Assembly: GCF_000317895.1 (NCBI RefSeq)
Contig: NC_019567.1
Span: 1,922,001-1,986,000 of the forward strand
Reading direction: 5' to 3'
From: Bdellovibrio bacteriovorus str. Tiberius
GTDB taxonomy: Bacteria; Bdellovibrionota; Bdellovibrionia; Bdellovibrionales; Bdellovibrionaceae
Length of the DNA stretch: 64,000 nucleotides
The notes under the pieces are model-generated. The model was not told the DNA's origin and searched no databases. It saw only the letters and a program-made list of their open reading frames with translations. The translations under genes and the position numbers were made by a program. Positions 9,131 to 17,804 of the stretch are shown piece by piece. Position 1 is the stretch's first letter; each line of letters begins with the position of its first letter.

Positions 9131-10701
9131 TATTTGGAAGTGGGCAGGGTGATCTTGAGAATGGCGCCTTTGATTTGACCGTCATTGGTGCGGTTTTCGA
9201 TGTTCAGAACACCGTTGTGAAGATCGGTGATGGCTTTCATGATCACAGAACCCAGTCCCAAAGAGAAATGACCGTTCTTGGTGATCTTTCTTCCGCGGAA
9301 TTCGCGGCGCTGACCGAAGCTTTTCAGTGCTTCCGCATCCAGTCCTTGGCCATTGTCAGAAATCTCGATAGTCAGGGAATCAGAACCTTCGTGGACGCGC
9401 ACGTCCACCGTGGAATCCGCATAGCGTTCCGCGTTTTCAAGTCCATTGCGAATCAGGCGTTGAATCAGATGGCTGTCGCCTAAAACTGCAGGCACGGTGC
9501 CGCCGTCAAGGCTCCATTTGATTTTCGTGTCGCTGTGCTGGCGATGACGGACTTCCTGGGTCAGCAGGTTCATCACGTCAATGCGTTCGGTGCTGGCCTT
9601 GAAGTGCGGTTCATCCAAAGACGCAATAGTCATCAGTTGCTCAATCAGATCCTTGAAATAATCAATTTCGCGAATCAGGACATCAAACAGTTCGCCGCGT
9701 TTTTCGGCTGACAGTTTGTCGTGATGGATCTGCAGGGTCTCAAAAGAGGTCTTAAGACTTGTAAGCGGTGTGCGCAGGTCATGACCCATTTCCTGCAGCA
9801 ACTGCTTGCGGGTTCTTTCGGTGGCGTGGATACGGCCCACCAGTTTTTCGATTTCTTCGGCCATGCGGTTGAAGTCCAGCATCAGGCCGCCAAATTCATC
9901 CAGACGGTGAATTTCAAAGCGCGCTTTAAGATCACCCTCTTCCAGTCGGCGCAGGACCGAGCGGGCTTCCAGGGATTTCTTGCGCATATAGAAAAAGATC
10001 GCGGCAATGGCCAGAATTAAAGCAATCACAATCATCGCCGCCGTCAGTACAGCCTGGGTGATGATCAGATTTCCCAGCATCGGGCGGACCGGTTCTTTGA
10101 TCACCAGATAAAGTTCGGCCTCAGTGTCCAATCTGATTACGATTGTTGGATTGCCAATGCGGAAGAAGTTCTCTGTTGTCAGGATCTCTTTACTGACTTT
10201 TGGATGTGGAAGTGTCTTCCAGTCTTGCACCAGCTTTGGCAGGTTCTTGAAAATCAGAACGTCGCCTTGGGAATTCACAACCCAGGATTCCATATCCATG
10301 TGTGGAGGTCGGTGTCCAGGACCGCGCGGGCCACCAGGACCACCAGGTCCACCGGGGCCTTTGAACGGCGGGCGCGGACGGTCTTCGCCGCGCGGAGGTG
10401 GTGGCATCATTCCACTCATCGGTGGCGGAGGTCCCATCATCGCTCCGTTCGGAGGCGGCGGCATCGGAGGTCGGAAGTCTTTGTCCATGCGGAGCAGGTC
10501 TTTTTGCTGAGAAACCTGATCCAGTGGAACTTTGTGAAGTTTTTGTTCGATGGAGGAAGCATAGAATCTTAGGAAATCATCACGGAATCTTGCGCCCTGA
10601 ATATTCATGAAACGGTTCATGAACAAAAGCGAAATCAGGCTTAGGATTACTGCAACTGTAACGCCGAAAATTGAAGCTTTGATTAATGCACTTTTGTTCA
10701 T
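9130..10701 (-). CDS. Orphan sensor histidine kinase with Pro/Gly-rich periplasmic segment
   Basis: A 523-residue inner-membrane histidine kinase. TM1 spans about residues 8-28 and TM2 about 212-240, bracketing a periplasmic domain. A HAMP-type linker follows (LEARSVLRRLEEGDL). The HisKA H-box GHDLRTPLTSL has the predicted phospho-acceptor at His307. The HATPase domain shows the N-box region GLENAERYA and G-boxes DNGQGLD and FSLGLGSV. Residues about 75-135 are unusual: PPMPPPP, GPPPPM and MPPPP runs, then GPGGPGGPGGPRGPG, which is collagen-like. No response regulator adjoins it, so its partner is elsewhere. Confidence 0.92.
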   Translation of the reverse strand: MNKSALIKASIFGVTVAVILSLISLLFMNRFMNIQGARFRDDFLRFYASSIEQKLHKVPLDQVSQQKDLLRMDKDFRPPMPPPPNGAMMGPPPPMSGMMPPPPRGEDRPRPPFKGPGGPGGPGGPRGPGHRPPHMDMESWVVNSQGDVLIFKNLPKLVQDWKTLPHPKVSKEILTTENFFRIGNPTIVIRLDTEAELYLVIKEPVRPMLGNLIITQAVLTAAMIVIALILAIAAIFFYMRKKSLEARSVLRRLEEGDLKARFEIHRLDEFGGLMLDFNRMAEEIEKLVGRIHATERTRKQLLQEMGHDLRTPLTSLKTSFETLQIHHDKLSAEKRGELFDVLIREIDYFKDLIEQLMTIASLDEPHFKASTERIDVMNLLTQEVRHRQHSDTKIKWSLDGGTVPAVLGDSHLIQRLIRNGLENAERYADSTVDVRVHEGSDSLTIEISDNGQGLDAEALKSFGQRREFRGRKITKNGHFSLGLGSVIMKAITDLHNGVLNIENRTNDGQIKGAILKITLPTSK

Positions 10702-10860
10702 GGCTGAGACACCTTCATGAAGAGTATCGGATGAAAAGTCATTCCACTCATCATAAATTTAAAGCCACAATTGTTGAGTGTTTGTGGAATGCCCCGAACT
10801 TCCCCTGAAGAGAGGCCTTAACCAGAGTCTTTGTCTTGTTTTGAGATGAAAAGGTCCAGT
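10702..10860. other. Gap upstream of the histidine kinase gene
   Basis: No open reading frame of note. This 160-base stretch must hold the promoter of the kinase on the minus strand. I see no convincing operator, and I cannot assign a -35/-10 pair with confidence. Confidence 0.4.
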
Positions 10861-10910
10861 GTTAAAAATAAAAACGGCCCCGTTCCCATAGGTGGAGGAA
10901 CGGGGCCGTA
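10861..10910 (-). terminator. Strong intrinsic terminator of the Tyr/Arg-repeat protein gene
   Basis: A perfect 13-bp stem, ACGGCCCCGTTCC (10874-10886) with GGAACGGGGCCGT (10897-10909), is followed on the minus strand by TTTTTATTTTTAAC. It lies just after the stop at 10924. Confidence 0.92.
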
Positions 10911-10923
10911 ACCTTCAGGACCG

Positions 10924-12537
10924 TTAGAAGGTTTTATTCACGATAAATTGAACTTTTTGAGAACCCAGGTACTGAGCGCTGTCACGACGAACCACAAGGT
11001 CCATGTAAAGCTTCGTGCCTGCTGCCGGATTCACCGGGATGGCTTTCAGGGCAATGCTCAGTTCGCCGTTAGCCAAAGTGATGGCTTCACGGGTGAAGTT
11101 CTTTTCAGCCAGCCATTCGATTTTGCCGTTGGAAAGTTTTTTCCACACAACCAGTTTGTATTGGGACTGGATTTCTTCCATCGCAGCCGTCTGATCGCGG
11201 ATGATCACCATGCGCTCAGCGCCAGCACCATCAATGCGAACCAGTTGAACCATGGCAGAATTTTTCAAAGTCTGAACCTCATCCCGATCCAGCTCTTTTT
11301 TCTCGTAGCTGGAAGTTTGGTCAAAGCTCAATGCACCTGAAACCACGTTGGCGCCGTGGCGTTCAACATGCAATTGCACGGTGTATTTGCCCTCGCGAGC
11401 CAGACCCGGAGTGGCGATTGCAAATGCTTTCGCTTCTGTGGACTGCAGACGGTGTTCGAACAAAACGGCCTGGCTTTGCTGATCGCGAACTTCCAAAGTA
11501 TACACGGAAGTCACGCGAGGAGCGGCCACGGTTTCAGTGAACAGAATCTGTCCCTGACCTTTGGTGAATTGCAATTTCAAACCTTGCACAGTGCTTGTGC
11601 CGGCATTGGTTTCATTCCACTTTGGGGACGTTTTCAGAACGAAGACTTTTTCGCGACCATCCTGACGAACTTCAGCAATTTCATAAGCAAAGATGGCAGA
11701 GTTCACTTTAATCTGAACCTCGGGAGCCGCCTCAGTGCCGCGCAGAACAACTTGAACGGTTTCTTTTTCTCCAGCCAATAGTGCCGCTTCCTGAGGGAAG
11801 ATCACAGCCACGGGTTGAGTGTACTGATGATCAAACACATCACGGTAACGAGTCACGCAGCAACGAACTTCGTCACGGTATTTAGTGACAGTGCGGGTGC
11901 GGGCTTCAGAACGGTACTTGGTCACAGTGCGAGTGCGCTGTTCTTGACGGTAGTGAGTTTCGTCGCGCCACTTGGTCACAGCACGGGTCTTACGAACGCG
12001 CTCGTATCCGCATTCACGGTCTGTGTATGGAACTTGACGGCAGGAAGGAACATCACGGCAAACGCGTGGGCCTTCAGTGCATTCGTTGCGGGTTTTGCAG
12101 ATGCGCTCACCGTGGGCGTTGGTGCCACACTCAGTGATCGGTTGGCAGGTGCGGCCACCTGGTTCACAAAGTCTTTGGTTGGAGCATTCCTGGCGGTATT
12201 TTGTGACGTTTTTGCACTGGTATTCAGAGTCCCAGTATTCCTCATAGTCGGTATAGGAAACACGCTCCGTGTAAGGAACCTGTTCGTAGTACGTTTCAGT
12301 CGTTTGATAAGGAACGTCTACATAATAGGTTTCTTCAGCCTGATACGGAACTTGCTCAGTATAGTTGTCCTGATAAGGCTCCTGGCGATAAACGTTTTTA
12401 GAAAGTTCACCGCGAACAGTCAGGGCAGTGTCAGATGTGCGGGTCAGTAGATCTTGAGTCTTTTCTTGCGGAGCCGCAAACGCGGAAACTCCGATCATCA
12501 GAGTCACAATGACTCCAATTAGTGGTTTAAATTGCAT
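10924..12537 (-). CDS. Exported Tyr/Arg-repeat, Cys-rich protein
   Basis: About 537 residues from ATG at 12537, which has a textbook GGAGGAGGG ribosome site; an upstream ATG at 12576 lies before that site. A signal peptide covers residues 1-21 (ends VSAFA). Next come tandem segments built on YxExVPYQ/T (five copies), then a block with about 12 cysteines, then RTRTVTKYR-type repeats. The C-terminal 300 residues look like beta-sandwich material without repeats. Related Tyr-Val-Pro-Tyr repeat proteins occur in other bacteria with unknown function. It is probably periplasmic or surface located, with disulfides likely. No enzyme motif was seen. Confidence 0.8.
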   Translation of the reverse strand: MQFKPLIGVIVTLMIGVSAFAAPQEKTQDLLTRTSDTALTVRGELSKNVYRQEPYQDNYTEQVPYQAEETYYVDVPYQTTETYYEQVPYTERVSYTDYEEYWDSEYQCKNVTKYRQECSNQRLCEPGGRTCQPITECGTNAHGERICKTRNECTEGPRVCRDVPSCRQVPYTDRECGYERVRKTRAVTKWRDETHYRQEQRTRTVTKYRSEARTRTVTKYRDEVRCCVTRYRDVFDHQYTQPVAVIFPQEAALLAGEKETVQVVLRGTEAAPEVQIKVNSAIFAYEIAEVRQDGREKVFVLKTSPKWNETNAGTSTVQGLKLQFTKGQGQILFTETVAAPRVTSVYTLEVRDQQSQAVLFEHRLQSTEAKAFAIATPGLAREGKYTVQLHVERHGANVVSGALSFDQTSSYEKKELDRDEVQTLKNSAMVQLVRIDGAGAERMVIIRDQTAAMEEIQSQYKLVVWKKLSNGKIEWLAEKNFTREAITLANGELSIALKAIPVNPAAGTKLYMDLVVRRDSAQYLGSQKVQFIVNKTF

Positions 12538-12627
12538 TTTCCCTCCTCCAATTTGGACAATCGAAGGAGTTTGCAATCATCAAGCCAACCCAAAAGGTGC
12601 CTGGTTGTTTTTTCTGGCAACGACGCG

Positions 12628-14172
12628 TTATAGTTGTGCGATGATTTTTTCGGCGATGCGGATGCCGTCGCAGGCTGCCGAGGTGATTCCTCCGGCGTAA
12701 CCAGCGCCTTCACCTGCAGGGTAAAGACCCTTGTGTGATACGCTCTCCAAAGTTTCATCGTCGCGGGTCACACGAACCGGGCAACTGGTGCGGGATTCGA
12801 TGCCGTACACTTGAGCCTCTTCAGTTAAGAAGCCTTTCATGCTGCCTTGGAATTTTTCAAAGCCTTCACGCAGACGAGTCACCATGTTCTTTGGCAGCAG
12901 CTCATCCAGGCGAATGTTCAATGCTCCCGAGGGGGAAGAACCCGGGCGCAAAGCGCGGGGACCTGTCTTGGAATTGGTCCCTTGCAGGAAGTCCAACAGG
13001 TTCTGAGCAGGAAGCTCACGTGTTCCACCAGCGGCAACAACGGAGTTAAAGGCTCGGGTTTCAAGTTCACGGCGCATCTTCATGCCCCCGAACACGTCAT
13101 CTCCAAAGTTCTTATCGTGATCAATACTGATAACAATCGCGGCATTTGCGTAAGGCGAGTTGCGATTGTAGTTACTCATCCCGTTGCAGACGATGCCATC
13201 GGCTTCAGTGCCGGAAGAAAGTACGTAACCACCCGGGCACATACAGAAGGAATAAACTCCGATGCCGGTTTTGTTGTCGTGATGAGCCAGTTTATAGTTG
13301 GCGGCACCCAGTTTAGGATGTTCCGAGAACTGGCGGTATTGAATCTTATTGATGGAGGCTTGGGAGTGCTCCACACGAAGCCCCATGGCGAAGGACTTGC
13401 CATCCAGTTTCACGCCAAGGTCACGCAGGTGATTGATCATGTCTTCGGCCGAATGGCCCGTTGCCATCACCACATGCGGGGATCTGAATTCAGTGCCGTG
13501 TTCGGTGCGCACACCAACAACTTGGGAGCCTTCGGTCAGGACCTCAGTCACTTGAGTGTTAAAATGAATTTCGCAACCATTGGCGCGCAGGAATTCACGC
13601 AGTTTTGGAATGACTCGGCGGATACGGTCAGAGCCCACATGGGGATTTGACAACCACTGGATTTCTTCCGGAGCGCCGAATTGCACAAGGCGGTTCATCA
13701 CATAAGGAATGTGCGGGGACTTGATACGGGTGATCAGCTTGCCGTCAGAATAAAGACCCGCACCGCCTTCACCGAAGCAGACGTTATTGCGCGGATCAAG
13801 CTTTCCATAACGCCAGTATTGATTGATCCCTTTGATGCGCTCGCCGCTGTCAGAGCCACGCTCAAACAGCACACAAGGAACGCCTCTTTCTACAAATCGC
13901 AGCGCCGCAAATAGACCTGCGGGACCTGTGCCGACGATCAGGGGCTTTTCTTTGGGATTTTTGATTTTCTCCAGCTTGAATTCTGGCAGCTCCAAAGTTT
14001 CGCCTTTTTCGGCGACCTCAACGGTATAAACGAAATGCGGGGAGTGGGAACGGCGGGCATCCACGGATTGGCGCAGAATGCGATAAGGACCATGTTCAGG
14101 GACAAGCCACTGCAATTTTTCTTCAAGGTCGTTATCAATAGGGATTTCAAGATTCTGAATAATCTTGGACAT
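12628..14172 (-). CDS. FAD-dependent dehydrogenase, COG2509 type
   Basis: A 514-residue flavoprotein. The N-terminal 75 residues resemble the small extension typical of this family (KLQWLVPEHGPYRILRQ). The dinucleotide-binding motif VGTGPAGLFAALRF starts near residue 81, with the acidic LFERG strand end. A long substrate domain follows, and the C-terminal FAD-closing motif is GLYPAGEGAGYAGG. Family members are annotated only as uncharacterised FAD-dependent dehydrogenases; the substrate is unknown. It is a single gene, divergent from psd. Confidence 0.88.
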   Translation of the reverse strand: MSKIIQNLEIPIDNDLEEKLQWLVPEHGPYRILRQSVDARRSHSPHFVYTVEVAEKGETLELPEFKLEKIKNPKEKPLIVGTGPAGLFAALRFVERGVPCVLFERGSDSGERIKGINQYWRYGKLDPRNNVCFGEGGAGLYSDGKLITRIKSPHIPYVMNRLVQFGAPEEIQWLSNPHVGSDRIRRVIPKLREFLRANGCEIHFNTQVTEVLTEGSQVVGVRTEHGTEFRSPHVVMATGHSAEDMINHLRDLGVKLDGKSFAMGLRVEHSQASINKIQYRQFSEHPKLGAANYKLAHHDNKTGIGVYSFCMCPGGYVLSSGTEADGIVCNGMSNYNRNSPYANAAIVISIDHDKNFGDDVFGGMKMRRELETRAFNSVVAAGGTRELPAQNLLDFLQGTNSKTGPRALRPGSSPSGALNIRLDELLPKNMVTRLREGFEKFQGSMKGFLTEEAQVYGIESRTSCPVRVTRDDETLESVSHKGLYPAGEGAGYAGGITSAACDGIRIAEKIIAQL

Positions 14173-14280
14173 TCTGCCTCCGGGACCTTTTTAGGGTCCA
14201 AATTAGGGTCTGATTTCAATACACTGTACTAGAAAGTCCTTTAGGTGACAAAGGGGTCTATTGCAGATATAAAGATTTCT

Positions 14281-15114
14281 ATGTCAGCAATTACCAGAAT
14301 TCTACCAAAACGTCGTCTTAGCCGCTGGGTCGGTCACTTTATGCACTGGAAGGGGCCTTCTTTGTGGGCACGCCTGTCTATCCGGGGCTTTGCGTGGCTT
14401 TATAACATCGATCTGGCCGAGGCTGAAAAATCCTATGACCAGTATCCTTCCATTGGCGAGTTCTTCGTTCGCCGCCTGAAAGCAGGCATTCGTCCGGTGG
14501 GCACGGGCTGGGCGGTTCATCCGGCAGACAGTAAAATCACTCAGGCTGCGGCTATTGATAATGGCACCCTGATTCAAGCCAAGGGTCTGACTTACAAGCT
14601 GAAGGACTTCACGCAAGATCCGGACTGCGATAAGAAATGGGCTGGCGGCTTCTTTATGACCTACTATCTTTGCCCGACAGACTATCACCGCGTGCATTCC
14701 CCGGTGGACGGCAACATCACGGATGTGCGCTATATGCCAGGCGAACTGTGGCCGGTAAATGAGTGGAGCACCACGAACGTTCCGGATTTGTTTTCGGTGA
14801 ACGAGCGTGTTCTGGTGGAGATTGAAACAGATCTGGGCCCGGTGGGTGTGGTCTTTGTGGGTGCTACCAACGTCGGTCACATTGTGCTGAGCTTTGATGA
14901 AAGAATCCGCGGCAATCAAAAAGGCCCTCATATCTTTGAGCATAAACACTACAGCCCTGAGATCCCGGTTCACAAAGGATCCGAGCTGGGCATGTTCCGC
15001 ATGGGTTCCACCGTGGTGATGTTGTATCCTCCAAGCTTCCGTCAGAAGTTTGAAGGTCACATGAACCTGGGGCCTTCTGTGCGTGTGAATGCGGATCTGA
15101 TCAAAAATCCATAA
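14281..15114 (+). CDS. psd: Phosphatidylserine decarboxylase proenzyme
   Basis: A 277-residue enzyme making phosphatidylethanolamine from phosphatidylserine at the inner membrane. The self-cleavage motif near the C-terminus is MGSTVVML (canonical LGST), where cleavage between Gly and Ser creates the pyruvoyl cofactor. Upstream hallmarks include the SIGEFFVRRLK block near residue 56 and DYHRVHSPVDG containing the catalytic His. I prefer ATG at 14281; reading from 14245 adds 12 residues without family features. Single gene, with a lipoprotein hydrolase gene 27 bases downstream. Confidence 0.95.
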   Translation: MSAITRILPKRRLSRWVGHFMHWKGPSLWARLSIRGFAWLYNIDLAEAEKSYDQYPSIGEFFVRRLKAGIRPVGTGWAVHPADSKITQAAAIDNGTLIQAKGLTYKLKDFTQDPDCDKKWAGGFFMTYYLCPTDYHRVHSPVDGNITDVRYMPGELWPVNEWSTTNVPDLFSVNERVLVEIETDLGPVGVVFVGATNVGHIVLSFDERIRGNQKGPHIFEHKHYSPEIPVHKGSELGMFRMGSTVVMLYPPSFRQKFEGHMNLGPSVRVNADLIKNP

Positions 15115-15140
15115 AACTCTCAAAATTATCAAGGATGGTA

Positions 15141-15923
15141 ATGATGAAAAAGTTAAACGTTTTGATTTCTTTGGCAGCCCTGGCGGTTTCAGCGGGCTGC
15201 TCGCACACTCCGAAAAAAGCGGAAGTGGTTGAAGTGACTCCAACGCTTGTTCTGATTCATGGCTCGCACTTTGATGGCAGCAGCTGGGATCAGGTTAAGG
15301 CTCAGTTGGGGGATAAGTACAAAGTTCTGACCCCGGATCTGCTGGGTCGCGACCCAAAACAATCAGCGACACTGATGGAAATGGCTCAGGATGTTTGTGC
15401 AAAGATCCCGGAAAAATCCGTGGTTGTCGGGCACAGCTTCGGTGGGGCCGTGATCAACCAGATGGTGGGTGTGTGTCCCGAGAAAATCATGCGCATTATC
15501 TATTTGGCGGCTTTGGTTCCATTGAAAGGCGAAAAACCGTTTGATTCTTTGGAAAAGTCTGACGGAAAAGTCTATGCGAAGGCTGTGACCTTCGGTAAAG
15601 AGCGCATCACTCCTAAAAAGCCAAAGCAGTTCTTTAAAAACATGGATTCCACTCTGGATCAAAAGAATCTGCCTCAAGTGAAGCTGTATTCTGAGTCCTT
15701 CGCGGCGGGCGCAAATCCGGTGACATATGACGAAGTGATTTTTGCAAAGATTCCTAAATTCTATATCTTTACGACTCAGGATAAAATCGTCAGCCTGGCT
15801 TCTCAGAAAAAATACGTAAAACGCACTGACATGGCAAAGACCGGCGAAATCGCCAGCGGCCATCTGCCGGCCCTTTCCAAGCCGGCTGAAGTGGCGCAGG
15901 CCATCTTGCAGTCCTTCCAGTAA
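15141..15923 (+). CDS. Alpha/beta hydrolase lipoprotein
   Basis: A 260-residue lipoprotein. The signal peptide ends in lipobox VSAGC, so acylation is expected at the Cys near residue 20 and the enzyme should sit on a membrane facing the periplasm. The hydrolase fold shows the oxyanion region HGSHFDGSSW and the nucleophile elbow VVGHSFGGAV. The late SGHLPALSKP region supplies the likely catalytic His. It resembles salicylate esterase/hydroxynitrile-lyase-like hydrolases; the substrate is unknown. An AAGG ribosome site precedes ATG-ATG at 15141/15144. Confidence 0.85.
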   Translation: MMKKLNVLISLAALAVSAGCSHTPKKAEVVEVTPTLVLIHGSHFDGSSWDQVKAQLGDKYKVLTPDLLGRDPKQSATLMEMAQDVCAKIPEKSVVVGHSFGGAVINQMVGVCPEKIMRIIYLAALVPLKGEKPFDSLEKSDGKVYAKAVTFGKERITPKKPKQFFKNMDSTLDQKNLPQVKLYSESFAAGANPVTYDEVIFAKIPKFYIFTTQDKIVSLASQKKYVKRTDMAKTGEIASGHLPALSKPAEVAQAILQSFQ

Positions 15924-16871
15924 TCACGGGCATTTTTGAAAATTGCGACAAGTTTTAGAGGAGGTGTTTTGCACCTCCTCTTTTGTTAGAAGCCTTCGAC
16001 GATTGTCGAAATGATATTGCACGGTGTTTTCAAACACCTCGCGTGACCAGGGCAAAAGGGGTTTGGTCGGGGAGGCGTGACCCCGAACATCCCATTCACG
16101 ATAAGCGCCACCCACCCAGTGAAACATTTTTTCCGGATCCCAGAACCTCAGAACAATATGTTCTTCCTGAGGTGAAGCCCAGGGGCGGTCTTTTCCGCGC
16201 AAGTATCCCAGAAAGCTGATGCGGGCCCGGTCGTATTTTACGCTTAATAGTTCTAAAGGCATGTGCAGGGTTCGCTGCCAGGCTTTGCGCAGGTCTGCTG
16301 ATTCCAGCCCCAGAATGCGCAGGAAGCTCACGGCAAAGGCCGAACATCCGGCGCCTTGTCCCAGCAAAGGATCGGACCTTAATCCGCCGTAAATGTTAAT
16401 TAAACCCGTAGATTGATAAAGATCCACATAACGGCGCAGGCGTGCGCATTGGTCTGAATTCAGAAGCAATCGAAGCTGTCGGACATAACCTTTTTCCGTC
16501 AACGGCTTTAGCCAAGTCAGGATCTCTTGTTCTGAATAGCTGCGCCCGGTTTGATTAATCAGCATCGTGTCCAGCGAAACGCCTTTCACCATAAAGTCCC
16601 ACAGATAAGCGCCATTGGATTTAATTGAAGTCATGCCTCGATAGACAGGCTTTTCCCGGCCACATTGCAGACGGATGTTCACATGGGAAATCGGGTGAGG
16701 ATAGTCTTTGCCGCTGACTTTGGCGCTGAGATTCCTGGTCATACTGCGCACCAGGCGTCCCGGGCTTTGCCAGTTTAAAGGTTCCGGCGCGCGGTAAATT
16801 AGCAGATCCAGATGATCTGCGAAGCTTGGAAATGGAAAAAGGAATAAAATCAAAATCAGAAATCCCGGCAT
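15924..16871 (-). CDS. Exported protein with possible Cys-His (papain-like) site
   Basis: About 315 residues from ATG at 16871; GTG at 16901 would add 10 residues. A strongly hydrophobic signal peptide (FLILILFLFPFPSFA) is followed by a soluble domain. HVNIRLQCG near residue 68 and GAGCSAFAVSFLRILG near 180-195 have the order His then Cys seen in circularly permuted NlpC/P60-LRAT-like folds; this is inference only. The gene abuts the convergent hydrolase stop with no gap. Its last 20 codons contain that gene's terminator hairpin, so the true C-terminus may once have been shorter. Confidence 0.65.
   Translation of the reverse strand: MPGFLILILFLFPFPSFADHLDLLIYRAPEPLNWQSPGRLVRSMTRNLSAKVSGKDYPHPISHVNIRLQCGREKPVYRGMTSIKSNGAYLWDFMVKGVSLDTMLINQTGRSYSEQEILTWLKPLTEKGYVRQLRLLLNSDQCARLRRYVDLYQSTGLINIYGGLRSDPLLGQGAGCSAFAVSFLRILGLESADLRKAWQRTLHMPLELLSVKYDRARISFLGYLRGKDRPWASPQEEHIVLRFWDPEKMFHWVGGAYREWDVRGHASPTKPLLPWSREVFENTVQYHFDNRRRLLTKEEVQNTSSKTCRNFQKCP
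15957..15985 (+). terminator. Terminator of the lipoprotein hydrolase, inside the opposing coding region
   Basis: The stem AGAGGAGGTG / CACCTCCTCT with loop TTTTG is followed by TTTTG. It ends the plus-strand hydrolase gene but is also read as the last codons of the minus-strand gene. Confidence 0.8.
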
Positions 16872-16917
16872 AGGCCCCAGTATTTCATGGGGCGATTTCA
16901 CCGGGACAGAGGGGTGC

Positions 16918-17280
16918 TTAAATTACAGGGTAAGAGCACTCGGTGGCTGGAGTTTCCGCCACTGTGACTTTCACCAGCGTCGGCAGAACCGGGCGGGCCT
17001 TGTCATACAGCCATTTTGCCAAAAGTTCGGAAGTCGGGTTTTCAAGGCCCGGAACTTCGTTCAAAACGCGATGATCAATCTGGTCCAAGAAAGGCTTCAT
17101 CACGGCCTGGATGTCGTTGTAATCGATCACCCAGCCAATTTTGGGATCGAGGTCGCCCACCAGAGTCAGAATCAACTTAAAGCTGTGCCCATGCATACGA
17201 GAGCACGGATGGCTTGCCGGAAGGTGAGGCAGGAATCGCGCCGATTCAATTTGAAAATGCTGTTTCAGTTCGAATTTCAT
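16918..17280 (-). CDS. PTPS/QueD-family protein, Cys-bearing paralogue
   Basis: A 120-residue member of the 6-pyruvoyl-tetrahydropterin synthase / 6-carboxytetrahydropterin synthase family. The CxxxHGH motif is present (PCSRMHGHSF), with the QueD catalytic Cys and two Zn-binding His. The usual first Zn ligand, His16 in E. coli QueD (AAHRLPH), is replaced by Arg in SARFLPH. Late family residues AETPATECSY are kept. The start is ATG at 17280, giving normal length. It is divergent from the second PTPS gene with only 29 bases between starts. A queuosine-pathway role is possible, but the Zn ligand change makes this uncertain. Confidence 0.85.
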   Translation of the reverse strand: MKFELKQHFQIESARFLPHLPASHPCSRMHGHSFKLILTLVGDLDPKIGWVIDYNDIQAVMKPFLDQIDHRVLNEVPGLENPTSELLAKWLYDKARPVLPTLVKVTVAETPATECSYPVI

Positions 17281-17309
17281 GCTAATACTATAGTCATTCC
17301 GAGGTGAGT

Positions 17310-17804
17310 ATGTCCACGACCACATTGCATTTGGCAAAACAAAATTTCAAGTTCTCTGCCGCGCACTTTCTGATCTTTGATGAAACACACGCAGAGCGCC
17401 TGCATGGTCATAACTACCAGGTCAAAGTCGACATCAAAACGCCTTCCGAAGAAGAACTGCATTCTGACGGTTACTTCATTGATTTCAATGTGTTTAAAAA
17501 ATACATCAAAGCCCGCCTGGATCAGTGGGACGAAATGGTGCTGTTGCCAGAAAATCAAAAAGACATGAAATTCAAAAAAAACGGCAATTCGCTGGAAGTG
17601 ACTTTCCGTGATCGTTTTTATGTGTTCCCGGTCAAAGAGGTGTCTTTACTGCCGGTGACCAACACCAGCGTGGAGCAACTGTCCCGCCTGCTGGCTGAAG
17701 AATTCCATGCGGAGTTCAAACAGTATGGTGTGAAAAGTGTGCGCGTCTATGTCGCAGAAACCGCAGGGCAGGGTGCCTCTACGGTGGTGCCGTCCAGGGC
17801 TTAA
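17310..17804 (+). CDS. PTPS/QueD-family protein, Cys-less paralogue
   Basis: A 164-residue PTPS-fold protein. It keeps all three Zn His: FSAAHFLIF and RLHGHNY. At the position of the QueD catalytic Cys (CxxxHGH) it has Ala (AERLHGH). An insertion of about 40 residues (about 75-115) makes it longer than QueD. The C-terminal VAETAGQGAS matches the family's active-site Glu region. The start is ATG at 17310, after GAGGTGAG at 17301. It is head to head with the other PTPS gene and overlaps the next convergent gene by 26 bases. It may act on another pterin or pair with its neighbour. Confidence 0.85.
   Translation: MSTTTLHLAKQNFKFSAAHFLIFDETHAERLHGHNYQVKVDIKTPSEEELHSDGYFIDFNVFKKYIKARLDQWDEMVLLPENQKDMKFKKNGNSLEVTFRDRFYVFPVKEVSLLPVTNTSVEQLSRLLAEEFHAEFKQYGVKSVRVYVAETAGQGASTVVPSRA

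Noticed and set aside
10124-10510. 128-aa plus-strand frame with Gly/Pro runs
   Set aside because: It is the mirror of the kinase's Pro/Gly-rich segment and has no translation signals.
9130-10701. Two-component pair of the kinase at 9130 with the regulator at 46854
   Set aside because: They are 36 kb apart with no sequence link; pairing cannot be claimed.
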